Shown here piece after piece: positions 38,483 to 46,395 of a stretch of 64,000 nucleotides of DNA. Made by a program: the position numbers and the translations under genes. Where the stretch lies: positions 1-64,000 of the forward strand of contig NZ_WMIF01000019.1 in assembly GCF_009711185.1 (NCBI RefSeq). The letters are read 5' to 3'. Source of the DNA: Paracoccus limosus. Lineage in GTDB: Bacteria > Pseudomonadota > Alphaproteobacteria > Rhodobacterales > Rhodobacteraceae. Under the pieces are notes generated by a model that did not search any database, was not told where the DNA came from, and saw only the letters and a program-made list of their open reading frames with translations. Every line of letters starts with the position of its first letter. Positions within the stretch are counted from its first letter, which is position 1.

Positions 38483-39406
38483 ATGACGAACATCATTTTG
38501 CACCGCCGCCACCTTCTGGCCTCTGCCCTGGCCGGAGCATCGGCCACCCTGCTCGGGGGGCTTGCCGCTCCGGCTCTGGCGCAAATCCGGCCCAAGGTGG
38601 TCACCACCTTCACCATCATCGCCGACATGGCGCGCAATATCGCCGGCGACCGGCTTGAGGTGGTTTCGATCACCAAACCGGGCGCCGACATCCACAATTA
38701 CGAACCGACGCCAAGCGACCTGATCGGCGCGCGCGGCGCCAACCTGATCCTGCGCAATGGGCTGAACCTCGAACTGTGGTTCGAACAATTCCTGCGCAAC
38801 CTTGGCGATCTGCCCTCGGCCGTGGTCAGCGCGGGCGTCGAGCCAATGCCGATTTCGGGCGGCAGCAATCGCGGCAAGCCCAATCCGCACGCCTGGATGG
38901 GGCTGGATACCGCGATGATCTATATCGACAATATCGCGGCGGCGCTGTCGCGGCTGGACCCGGACGGTCAGGCCGATTACGCGCGCAACGCCGGGCGCTA
39001 CAAGGGTGATCTGGCCCGCACCATCGGCCCGCTGCGCGACCGCGCCCGCGCCCTGCCCGACGACCGGCGCTGGCTGGTGTCCTCGGAGGGGGCATTTTCC
39101 TATCTCGCGCGCGATTTCCAGCTGCACGAGCTTTACCTGTGGCCGATCAATGCCGATGCGCAGGGCACACCGCAGCAGGTGCGCCGCGTGGTCGATACGA
39201 TCCGCCAATACCGCATCCCGGTGGTGTTTTCCGAAAGCACCGTCTCGGACCGGCCGGCGCGCCAGATCGCAGCCGAGACCGGGGCGCGCTATGGCGGCGT
39301 GCTTTACGTCGACAGCCTGTCGGCGCCCGATGGCCCGGTGCCGACCTATCTGGACCTGATGCGCGTCACCGCCACCACCATCATGCAGGGACTTGACCAT
39401 GACTGA
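38483..39406 (+). CDS. sitA: Manganese/iron ABC transporter substrate-binding protein
   Basis: A 307-residue cluster A-I (ZnuA/SitA) metal-binding protein. An N-terminal signal with RRHLLASALAGAS resembles a Tat or Sec leader cut after ALA. Predicted ligands are His71 (GADIHNYEP), His136 (NPHAWMGLD), Glu in VSSEGAFSYLA and Asp in YVDSLSAPDGP. The H-H-E-D set and lack of a His-rich loop favour Mn2+/Fe2+ over zinc. ATG 38483 has no Shine-Dalgarno sequence and, if the TTGACA promoter is right, lies at the transcription start. The end overlaps sitB by 8 bp. Confidence 0.9.
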   Translation: MTNIILHRRHLLASALAGASATLLGGLAAPALAQIRPKVVTTFTIIADMARNIAGDRLEVVSITKPGADIHNYEPTPSDLIGARGANLILRNGLNLELWFEQFLRNLGDLPSAVVSAGVEPMPISGGSNRGKPNPHAWMGLDTAMIYIDNIAAALSRLDPDGQADYARNAGRYKGDLARTIGPLRDRARALPDDRRWLVSSEGAFSYLARDFQLHELYLWPINADAQGTPQQVRRVVDTIRQYRIPVVFSESTVSDRPARQIAAETGARYGGVLYVDSLSAPDGPVPTYLDLMRVTATTIMQGLDHD

Positions 39407-40253
39407 AGGGATCCTCGCCAAGGGGTTGACCGTCACCTATCGCAACGGCTTTACCGCGCTGCGCGATGCCAGCTTCAGCGTGCCGCAGGGCTCGGTCACG
39501 GCGCTGGTCGGCGTCAATGGCGCGGGCAAATCGACGCTTTTCAAGGCGCTGATGGGCTTTGTCCCGGCCTCGCGCGGGACGGTGCAGGTGCTGGGGATGA
39601 GCGTGCCGCAGGCGCTGCGCCAGAACCTGATCGCCTATGTTCCGCAATCCGAAGAGGTCGATTGGACATTCCCGGTGCTGGTCGAGGACGTGGTGACGAT
39701 GGGCCGCTATGGCCATATGGGCTTTTTGCGCCGCACCCGCCCCGAGGACCGGCGCGCCGTGGACGAGGCTCTGGCCCGCGTCAACATGACCGAATTCCGC
39801 AAGCGCCAGATCGGAGAACTGTCGGGCGGGCAGAAAAAGCGCGTGTTTCTGGCCCGCGCCATGGCGCAGGGGGCCTCGGTCATCCTGCTGGACGAGCCCT
39901 TTACCGGCGTCGATGTCAAGACCGAGGCCGCGATCATCGACCTGCTGCGCCAGATGCGGGCCGAGGGCCGGGTGATGCTGGTTTCGACCCATGATCTGGG
40001 CTCGGTGCCGGAATTCTGCGACCGGGTGGTGCTGGTCAAGGGCACGGTGCTGGCCTCGGGGCCGACGGCCGAAGTCTTTACCCCGGCCAATCTGCGCGAG
40101 GCCTTTGGCGGCGTGCTGCGCCATCTGGTGCTGGACGCGCGCCAGATCCATGACGACGACGATCCCCGCGCCGTGACCATGCTGACCGACGACGAGCGGC
40201 CGCTGGTGCTCTATGACGGCGAGACCCGCTCGCCGGAGGTGTCCGCGAAATGA
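39399..40253 (+). CDS. sitB: Manganese/iron ABC transporter ATP-binding protein
   Basis: A 284-residue ATPase: Walker A GVNGAGKST (38-46), signature LSGGQKKRV, Walker B VILLDEPFTGVD, H-loop STHDLG. VPQSEEVDWTFPVLVEDVV is characteristic of ATPases of the metal (ZnuC/MntB/SitB) class. The C-terminal 45 residues are an acidic extension (HDDDDPRAVTMLTDDERP). Starts inside the sitA end and overlaps sitC by ATGA. Confidence 0.92.
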   Translation: MTEGILAKGLTVTYRNGFTALRDASFSVPQGSVTALVGVNGAGKSTLFKALMGFVPASRGTVQVLGMSVPQALRQNLIAYVPQSEEVDWTFPVLVEDVVTMGRYGHMGFLRRTRPEDRRAVDEALARVNMTEFRKRQIGELSGGQKKRVFLARAMAQGASVILLDEPFTGVDVKTEAAIIDLLRQMRAEGRVMLVSTHDLGSVPEFCDRVVLVKGTVLASGPTAEVFTPANLREAFGGVLRHLVLDARQIHDDDDPRAVTMLTDDERPLVLYDGETRSPEVSAK

Positions 40254-41113
40254 ACGGCACGCTGATCGACACCCTGCTGGTGCCCTTTCAATACGGTTAC
40301 ATGCGCGACGCGATCTGGGTCTCGGCGCTGGTCGGCGCGGTCTGCGCCTTTCTTTCGGCCTATCTGATGCTCAAGGGCTGGTCGCTGATCGGCGATGCGC
40401 TCAGCCATTCGATCGTGCCGGGCGTCGCGGGCGCCTATATGCTGGGCCTGCCCTTTGCGCTGGGGGCGTTCCTGTCGGGCGGGCTGGCGGCGCTGACCAT
40501 GCTGTTTCTGAACCAGCGCACCGGGCTGAAAGAGGACGCCATCATCGGGCTGATCTTTACCGGCTTTTTCGGGCTGGGCCTGTTCATGGTCTCGCTGAAC
40601 CCGATGGCGGTTTCTGTGCAGACCATCACCATGGGCAATATCCTTGCCATCACCCCCGAGGATGTGCGCCAGCTGGCGCTGATCGGTGGCATTTCGCTGC
40701 TGGTGCTGACGCTGAAATGGCGCGACTTGATGGTGGTGTTCTTTGACGAGAACCACGCCCGCACCATCGGCCTGTCGCCGGGGCGGCTGCGGCTGATGTT
40801 CTTTACGCTGCTGTCGGCCTGCACCGTGGCCGCGATGCAGACGGTCGGGGCCTTTCTGGTGGTGGCGCTGGTCGTCACGCCGGGCGCGACCGCCTATCTG
40901 CTGACCGACCGCTTTCCGCGGCTGATCCTGCTGGCGGTGGCGATCGGGTCGCTGACCTCGGCAGCGGGGGCCTATATTTCGTTCTTTCTGGATGGCGCGA
41001 CCGGCGGGGTCATCGTCTGCCTGCAGACGCTGCTGTTTCTGACCGCCTTTCTGCTGGCACCCAAGCACGGGCTGCTTGCGGCACGGCGCCGCGCCAGGGA
41101 GGCGGTGGCATGA
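40250..41113 (+). CDS. sitC: Manganese/iron ABC transporter permease (SitC)
   Basis: A 287-residue family ABC-3 metal permease with eight or nine hydrophobic helices. Family marks include AYLMLKGWSLIGDALSHSIVPGV near the N-terminus and QTVGAFLVVALVVTPGATAYLL. Overlaps both sitB and sitD by 4 bp, so the four genes form one translationally coupled unit. It is a paralogue of sitD; the two form the heterodimeric membrane channel. Confidence 0.92.
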   Translation: MNGTLIDTLLVPFQYGYMRDAIWVSALVGAVCAFLSAYLMLKGWSLIGDALSHSIVPGVAGAYMLGLPFALGAFLSGGLAALTMLFLNQRTGLKEDAIIGLIFTGFFGLGLFMVSLNPMAVSVQTITMGNILAITPEDVRQLALIGGISLLVLTLKWRDLMVVFFDENHARTIGLSPGRLRLMFFTLLSACTVAAMQTVGAFLVVALVVTPGATAYLLTDRFPRLILLAVAIGSLTSAAGAYISFFLDGATGGVIVCLQTLLFLTAFLLAPKHGLLAARRRAREAVA

Positions 41114-41940
41114 CCGAGTTCCTGACGCTGCCGTTTTCGTTTCCTTTCATGCGCGATGCGGCGCTGCTGGGGCTGATGGTCGCCCTGCCCGCCGGCCTGC
41201 TCAGCTGTTTTCTGGTGCTGCGTGGCTGGTCGCTGATGGGCGATGCCGTCAGCCATGCGATCCTGCCGGGCGTGGTGCTGGCCTATGTCGCGGGGGTGCC
41301 GCTGATCCTTGGGGCCTTCGTCGCCGGGCTCGGCTCGGCCATGGCCGCCGGCTGGCTGCAGGGCAACAGCCGCATCAAGCGCGACACCGTGCTGGGCGTG
41401 GTCATGTCGGGCATGTTCGGGCTGGGCATGGTGCTCTATACTGCCATCCCGTCCGAGCTGCATCTGGACCATATCCTGTTTGGCAACATGCTGGGCATCG
41501 GTCCCGACGACCTGCGGCTGGGCGCGATCATCTCGGCGCTGGTCGGGGGGGCGCTGCTGTTGAAATGGCGCGACATCGCGCTGGCGAGCTTTGATCCGGT
41601 GCAGGCGCGGGTCTCGGGGCTGGCGGTGCGCTGGCTGGATTACGCGCTGCTGGCGATGATCTCGGCCACGGTGGTCGCGATGCTGAGCGCGGTGGGCATC
41701 ATCCTGTCGGTGGCGCTGCTGATCGCGCCGGGTGCCATCGCCTTCCTGCTGGCGCGGCGGCTGGCGGTCATGCTGGGGGTCGCGGTCGCGGTTGCGGGGT
41801 TCAGCACGCTGGCCGGCGTCTGGGTCAGCTTCTGGCTGGACAGCGCACCGGCGCCAACCATCGTCTTGCTGCTGCTGATACAGTTTATCGCCGCCTTCCT
41901 GTGGCGAAACGTCGCCACAAGGCGAAATACCGCCGGTTGA
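41110..41940 (+). CDS. sitD: Manganese/iron ABC transporter permease (SitD)
   Basis: A 276-residue second ABC-3 permease: FLVLRGWSLMGDAVSHAILPGVVLAYVAG, GIILSVALLIAPGAIAFLLARR and about eight helices. It is the last gene of sitABCD. After its stop come 83 bp with no clear terminator before the VIT-family gene, so read-through is possible. Confidence 0.92.
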   Translation: MTEFLTLPFSFPFMRDAALLGLMVALPAGLLSCFLVLRGWSLMGDAVSHAILPGVVLAYVAGVPLILGAFVAGLGSAMAAGWLQGNSRIKRDTVLGVVMSGMFGLGMVLYTAIPSELHLDHILFGNMLGIGPDDLRLGAIISALVGGALLLKWRDIALASFDPVQARVSGLAVRWLDYALLAMISATVVAMLSAVGIILSVALLIAPGAIAFLLARRLAVMLGVAVAVAGFSTLAGVWVSFWLDSAPAPTIVLLLLIQFIAAFLWRNVATRRNTAG

Positions 41941-42023
41941 CGGGGTGCGGCCATTTGGACTTGGCCGACAACGGGGCTAAGTTAGGGCTTGACCACGCCA
42001 CCCCTCTATCGAAGGCAGCCCGC

Positions 42024-42755
42024 ATGAGCCAGAGCATCAGCCAAGACTATCGCGAAGATCCGAGCGCACATCCCGACGACCCGCATTATATCGGCAGGCT
42101 GGGCTGGTTGCGCGCCTCGGTGCTGGGGGCCAATGACGGCATCGTGTCGGTGGGGGCGCTGATCGTGGGCGTCGCCGCCGCCGATCCCGGCCGGCAGGCG
42201 ATCCTGATCGCGGGCGTGGCGGCGCTGGTCGCCGGCGCCATGTCGATGGCCATGGGGGAATATGTCTCGGTCAGTTCGCAATCGGACACCGAGCGCGCCG
42301 ATATCGCCCGCGAACGCGCAGCCCTGCGTGACATGCCCGAGGACGAGCTGCACGAGCTGGCCGCGATCTATGAATCGCGCGGCATGTCACCCGGCACCGC
42401 CCTGCAGGCGGCGCGCGAGGTGACCGAGCATGACGCGCTGGCCGCCCATGTCCGCGACGAGCTGGGCCTGTCCGAGGCGTCAAGCGCCAACCCCCTGCAG
42501 GCGGCCGCAGCCTCGGCCCTGACCTTCAGCGCGGCAGCGGCGATCCCGCTGCTCGCGGCGGTGCTGGCGCCCGGCGGGGCGGTCATCGTCAGCGTGCTGA
42601 TCTCGGTCGTGCTGGCGCTGGCGCTTTTGGGTGCGCTGGGGGCCTGGGCCGGCGGCGCGCCGGTGGCGCGCGCCGTGCTGCGTGTCGTCGTCGGTGGTCT
42701 GGCGGCACTGGCGATCACCGCCGTGGTCGGACGGATCTTTGGCGTCTCGGTCTAG
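42024..42755 (+). CDS. VIT family iron/manganese transporter
   Basis: A 243-residue CCC1/VIT1-family membrane protein: HYIGRLGWLRASVLGANDGIVSVGALIVGVAAA (helix 1 with conserved D), AGAMSMAMGEYVSVSSQSDTERAD (helix 2 and the metal-binding start), a cytosolic helical domain (ERAALRDMPEDELHELAAIYESRGM), and three C-terminal helices. Family members move Fe2+ or Mn2+ out of the cytosol; no ferritin-like extension is present, so it is not MbfA. Its position behind sitABCD suggests balancing metal uptake. ATG 42024 follows GAAGG. The TAG stop forms CTAG with that of the convergent gene. Confidence 0.88.
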   Translation: MSQSISQDYREDPSAHPDDPHYIGRLGWLRASVLGANDGIVSVGALIVGVAAADPGRQAILIAGVAALVAGAMSMAMGEYVSVSSQSDTERADIARERAALRDMPEDELHELAAIYESRGMSPGTALQAAREVTEHDALAAHVRDELGLSEASSANPLQAAAASALTFSAAAAIPLLAAVLAPGGAVIVSVLISVVLALALLGALGAWAGGAPVARAVLRVVVGGLAALAITAVVGRIFGVSV

Positions 42756-43504
42756 GCCGGCTGATAACTGGCGCTGGCTGCAATCAGCGCGCGGGCGTAA
42801 TCGCTGACCGCCGTGCCCGCGCGCAAGGCCGAGGCCGGCATTTCCTCGATGACGCGGCCCGCGCGCATGACCGCCAGCCGGTCGCACATATGCGCCACCA
42901 CCGCCAGATCGTGGCTGACCATCACATAGGTCAGCCCGCGCTCGCGCCGCAGGTCCGAGAGCAGGTTCAGGATCTCGGCCTGCACGCTGACATCCAGCGC
43001 CGAGGTCGGCTCGTCCAGCAGCAGCAGGCGCGGCTCGGCCGCCAGTGCTCGGGCGATCGCCACCCGCTGGCGCTGTCCGCCCGAAAGCTGGTGCGGGTAG
43101 CGAAAGCGAAAACCGCGCCCCAACCCCACGCTGTCCAGAAGCGCGGTGATGCGGCGGTCGATTTGATCCATGCCCTGCAGATGCAGGGTTTCGGACAGCA
43201 CGCGGTCCACCGAGTGGCGCGGATGCAGGCTGGCATAGGGGTCCTGAAACACCATCTGCACGGTCTTGTGAAAGGCCTTGCTGCGGTGCTGGCCGGTCAC
43301 GGGCTGACCATCCACGGTGATCGTGCCGGACCAAGTGCCGATCAGCCCGGTGATCGCCCGCAGGATGGTCGACTTGCCCGAGCCCGATTCGCCGACGAGG
43401 CCAAAGCTTTCGCCGCTGGCGACGCTGAAGCTGGCCGCGCTGACCGCATCGACGCGGTCGGGCGGGTGGCCGAACCAGACATCGAGATCCCGGACCGTCA
43501 GCAT
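42752..43504 (-). CDS. Peptide-type ABC transporter ATP-binding protein (OppF/DppF class), operon 2
   Basis: A 250-residue ATPase: Walker [10 protein letters not shown], signature LSGGQRQRV, Walker [14 protein letters not shown]-loop VSHDLA. It is shorter than DppF because the C-terminal peptide-transporter extension is cut to about 20 residues ([17 protein letters not shown]). It lies 43 bp after the OppD-class gene, a gap filled by recurrent element copy B. Last gene of the second oligopeptide-type operon. Substrate of the system unknown. Confidence 0.9.
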   Translation of the reverse strand: MLTVRDLDVWFGHPPDRVDAVSAASFSVASGESFGLVGESGSGKSTILRAITGLIGTWSGTITVDGQPVTGQHRSKAFHKTVQMVFQDPYASLHPRHSVDRVLSETLHLQGMDQIDRRITALLDSVGLGRGFRFRYPHQLSGGQRQRVAIARALAAEPRLLLLDEPTSALDVSVQAEILNLLSDLRRERGLTYVMVSHDLAVVAHMCDRLAVMRAGRVIEEMPASALRAGTAVSDYARALIAASASYQPA

Positions 43505-43523
43505 GGCTGGCGCCGTTGCGTTT

Positions 43524-43544
43524 GGGTATTTGGAAAATGGTGAA
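43524..43544 (+). repeat. Short recurrent extragenic element, copy B
   Basis: 21 bp identical to copies A and D (core GGTATTTGGAAAATGG). It lies 3 bp beyond the stop of the minus-strand OppD-class gene, inside the operon, so it is transcribed between two cistrons. Confidence 0.85.
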
Positions 43545-43547
43545 GCA

Positions 43548-44414
43548 TCACAGGCCTTCGGGCAGCGGGGTGGTGATTTCCGCGTCGCGCCAGCTGTCCT
43601 GACGTTGCAGCACCGCCAGCCGGCCGACCGGGCGGTCGAGCCGCGGCAGGCTGTCGAGCAGGCCGCGCGTATAGGGGTGGCGGGCGTTGTGCAACTCGCG
43701 CGCGGGCAGTTCCTCGACCACGCGGCCGGCATACATGATCAGCACCCGGTCGCAGAACTGGCCGACGAGGTTCAGGTCATGGCTGATGAAGATCAACCCC
43801 ATGCCGCGATCGCGCACCAGCTTGTCCATGATGTTCAGGACCTCGTTCCGGACCGAGACATCCAGCGCCGAGGTGGGCTCATCCGCGATCAGGATTTCCG
43901 GGTCTGGTGCCAGCATCATCGCAATCATCACCCGCTGGCCCATGCCGCCCGAGATTTCATGCGGATAGGCGTTGAAGACGCGCTCGGGGTCGCGGATCTG
44001 CACCGCTTCGAGCATGTCGAGCGCCTTTTGCCGGGCGGCGGCGGCGGATTGGCCGGAATGCAGGCGGTAGCCTTCGGTGATCTGGCGGCCGATGGTCATT
44101 ACCGGGTTCAGACTGAACTTGGGGTCCTGCATCACCATGCTGATGCGCGCGCCGCGCAATTGCCGCATGCGGCGTTCGGGCAGGTTCAGAATGCTTTCGC
44201 CGTCAAGCTCCATCCGGTCGGCGCTGACGCGGCCCGGCGGGCGCACAAGGCCGAGAATGGCGCGCCCGGTCATCGACTTACCTGAGCCGGATTCGCCCAC
44301 CACCCCCAGCCTTTCGCGGCCCAGATCAAAGCTGACGCCGCGCACGGCATCGAACGTGCCGCTGCGGGTGGGAAAGCTGACACGCAGGTTACGCAGCGAC
44401 AGAAGCGGGCTCAT
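43548..44414 (-). CDS. Peptide-type ABC transporter ATP-binding protein (OppD/DppD class), operon 2
   Basis: A 288-residue ATPase: Walker [10 protein letters not shown], signature ISGGMGQRV (the canonical Q is replaced by M), Walker [14 protein letters not shown]-loop ISHDLN, and a C-terminal HPYTRGLLDSLP region. It overlaps the permease gene upstream by ATGA. The altered signature is a known variation in this subfamily. Confidence 0.9.
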   Translation of the reverse strand: MSPLLSLRNLRVSFPTRSGTFDAVRGVSFDLGRERLGVVGESGSGKSMTGRAILGLVRPPGRVSADRMELDGESILNLPERRMRQLRGARISMVMQDPKFSLNPVMTIGRQITEGYRLHSGQSAAAARQKALDMLEAVQIRDPERVFNAYPHEISGGMGQRVMIAMMLAPDPEILIADEPTSALDVSVRNEVLNIMDKLVRDRGMGLIFISHDLNLVGQFCDRVLIMYAGRVVEELPARELHNARHPYTRGLLDSLPRLDRPVGRLAVLQRQDSWRDAEITTPLPEGL

Positions 44415-45316
44415 TCCTTGGCTCCTTTCGGGTCCAGCACGTCGCGCAGGCCGTCACCCAGCAGGTTGAAGGCCAGGCTGACGATAAAGATCGCCATGCC
44501 GGGCATGGCCGCGACCCACCAGAAATCGAGGATATAGGTGCGCCCGTCCGAGATCATCGCGCCCCATTCCGGCATCGGTGGCTGAGCGCCAAGGCCGAGA
44601 AAGCCCAAGCCTGCCGCCGAAAGGATGATCCCCGCCATGTCCAGCGCCACCCGCACGATCAGCGAACTGATGCAGAGCGGCCAGATATGGCCGATCAGCA
44701 GCCGCAGCCGCCCCGCGCCTTGCAGCCGGGCGGCGGCGATGTAATCGGCGTTGCGGATGCTGAGCGTCTCGGCCCGCGCCAGCCGGGCGTAGGGCGGCCA
44801 TGAGGTGATGGCGAGTGCCAAGACCGCATTGCCGATCCCGGGGCCAAGTGCCGCAACGAAAGCCAGCGCAAGGATCAACTTGGGGAAGGCCAGAAAGATG
44901 TCGGTGATCCGCATCAGCACCTGATCGACCCAGCCGCCGGCAAAGCCCGCCACGGTGCCAATGAAAAGCCCGATCACTGGCGCGATCAGCGCCACGGTGC
45001 CCACGATGAACAGCGTCACGCGCGAGCCGTAGATCAGCCGCGACAGGATGTCCCGGCCCAAGGCATCGGTGCCCAGCCAATGCGCCGCGGACGGCGGCTT
45101 CAGCCGCCCGGCCAGATCCTGCGCCAGCGGGTTTTGCGGCGCGAGCCAGGGCGCAAAGGCCGCGATGCCCAGCAGGGCCAGCAGGATCACCAGCCCCAGC
45201 ATGGCGAGCTTGTTGGCGCGAAAGGTCAGCCAGCCCTGATAGAGCGCACCCAGACGTGCCTGCCTGCGGGTCTGCGGCGCGTCGCTCAGCAGCCATGTGC
45301 GGGTGGTGGGGTTCAT
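44411..45316 (-). CDS. Peptide-type ABC transporter permease (OppC/DppC class), operon 2
   Basis: A 301-residue permease with the OppC N-domain (LTFRANKLAMLGLVILLALLGIAAFAPWLAP), GTDALGRDILSRLIYGSRV, the EAA loop ADYIAAARLQGAGRLRLLIGHIWP, and the C-terminal FNLLGDGLRDVLDPK. Overlaps both neighbours by 4 bp. Similar in plan to dppC of the first operon but clearly diverged. Confidence 0.92.
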   Translation of the reverse strand: MNPTTRTWLLSDAPQTRRQARLGALYQGWLTFRANKLAMLGLVILLALLGIAAFAPWLAPQNPLAQDLAGRLKPPSAAHWLGTDALGRDILSRLIYGSRVTLFIVGTVALIAPVIGLFIGTVAGFAGGWVDQVLMRITDIFLAFPKLILALAFVAALGPGIGNAVLALAITSWPPYARLARAETLSIRNADYIAAARLQGAGRLRLLIGHIWPLCISSLIVRVALDMAGIILSAAGLGFLGLGAQPPMPEWGAMISDGRTYILDFWWVAAMPGMAIFIVSLAFNLLGDGLRDVLDPKGAKE

Positions 45317-46392
45317 GCGGCCCTCGGGTCTAGCAGGCGGTAGAGAATGTCCGAGGCGATGTTCAGCACCACGAAGCAGGTGCCGATCAGCACCGTGCCG
45401 CCCAGCACCGCGTTCATGTCCCCGGCGAGCAGCGCCTTGGTGATGTATTGCCCCAGCCCGGGCCAGGAAAAGACGATCTCGGTCAGCACCGAGCCTTCGA
45501 GCAGCGAAGCAAAGCTGAGCGCGATCACCGTGACCAGCGGCACGAGGATGTTGCGGAAGGCATGGCCCCAGATCACCCGCCGCTCGCTGAGCCCCTTGAC
45601 CCGGGCGGTGGTGATGTATTCGGCCGAAAGCTGCTCCAGCATGAAGCTGCGGGTCATCCGGCTGATATAGGCCAGGCTGAAATAACCCAGCAGGCTGGCC
45701 GGCAGGATGATATGGCTGAAGGTATCGCGGAACGCGCCCCAGTCGCCCGACAGCAGGCTGTCGATCAGGATCATCCCGGTGACCTCGGGCACCATGCCGT
45801 CATAGATGATGCCCTGACGCCCCGGACCGCCGATCCAGCCGAGAATGCCGTAGAACAGCAAAAGCCCCATCAACCCCAGCCAGAAAATCGGCATCGAATA
45901 GCCGATCAGCGCCACCACGCGCGCGATCTGGTCGATCCAGCGACCGCGCCGCGCCGCCGCGATCACCCCCAGAGGCACGCCCGCGCAAACGCCGATCAGC
46001 GTGCCCAGCGTCGCCAGCTCGACCGTGGCCGGAAAGACGCGCCGCAGATCCTCGGTCACCGCATGGCCGGTCGAGATCGAGCGCCCGAAATCGCCATGCA
46101 GCACCTGTCCGGCATAGGTCAGGAATTGCCGCCACAGCGGCTGGTCCAACCCCATGGCAAGGCGCGCCGCATCATATTGCGCCTGCGTCGCGCGCTCGCC
46201 CACCACCTTCAGCACCGGGTCGATCGGCATGACGCGGCCGATGATAAAGGTGACCAGCAACAGCCCCAGCAGCGTCAGCGCCAAAGACAGCAGAACGCCG
46301 GCCACGCCACGCAGCTGGCGGCCCAGACGGGCGCCGCGCCGGGCCGAGGGCGGTCTTGCCCCCGGCCCGGCCATCATGTCCGGATGCGCCAC
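45313..46392 (-). CDS. Peptide-type ABC transporter permease (OppB/DppB class), operon 2
   Basis: A 359-residue permease. The first 30 residues are a basic, proline-rich extension (GARPPSARRGARLGRQLRG) before the usual OppB helix 1 (LTLLGLLLVTFIIGRVMPIDPVLKVVGE). EAA loop SAEYITTARVKGLSERRVIWGHAFRNILVPL and C-terminal SDILYRLLDPR are canonical. Starts 4 bp after the stop of the binding-protein gene. Confidence 0.92.
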   Translation of the reverse strand: MAHPDMMAGPGARPPSARRGARLGRQLRGVAGVLLSLALTLLGLLLVTFIIGRVMPIDPVLKVVGERATQAQYDAARLAMGLDQPLWRQFLTYAGQVLHGDFGRSISTGHAVTEDLRRVFPATVELATLGTLIGVCAGVPLGVIAAARRGRWIDQIARVVALIGYSMPIFWLGLMGLLLFYGILGWIGGPGRQGIIYDGMVPEVTGMILIDSLLSGDWGAFRDTFSHIILPASLLGYFSLAYISRMTRSFMLEQLSAEYITTARVKGLSERRVIWGHAFRNILVPLVTVIALSFASLLEGSVLTEIVFSWPGLGQYITKALLAGDMNAVLGGTVLIGTCFVVLNIASDILYRLLDPRAA

Positions 46393-46395
46393 GCC

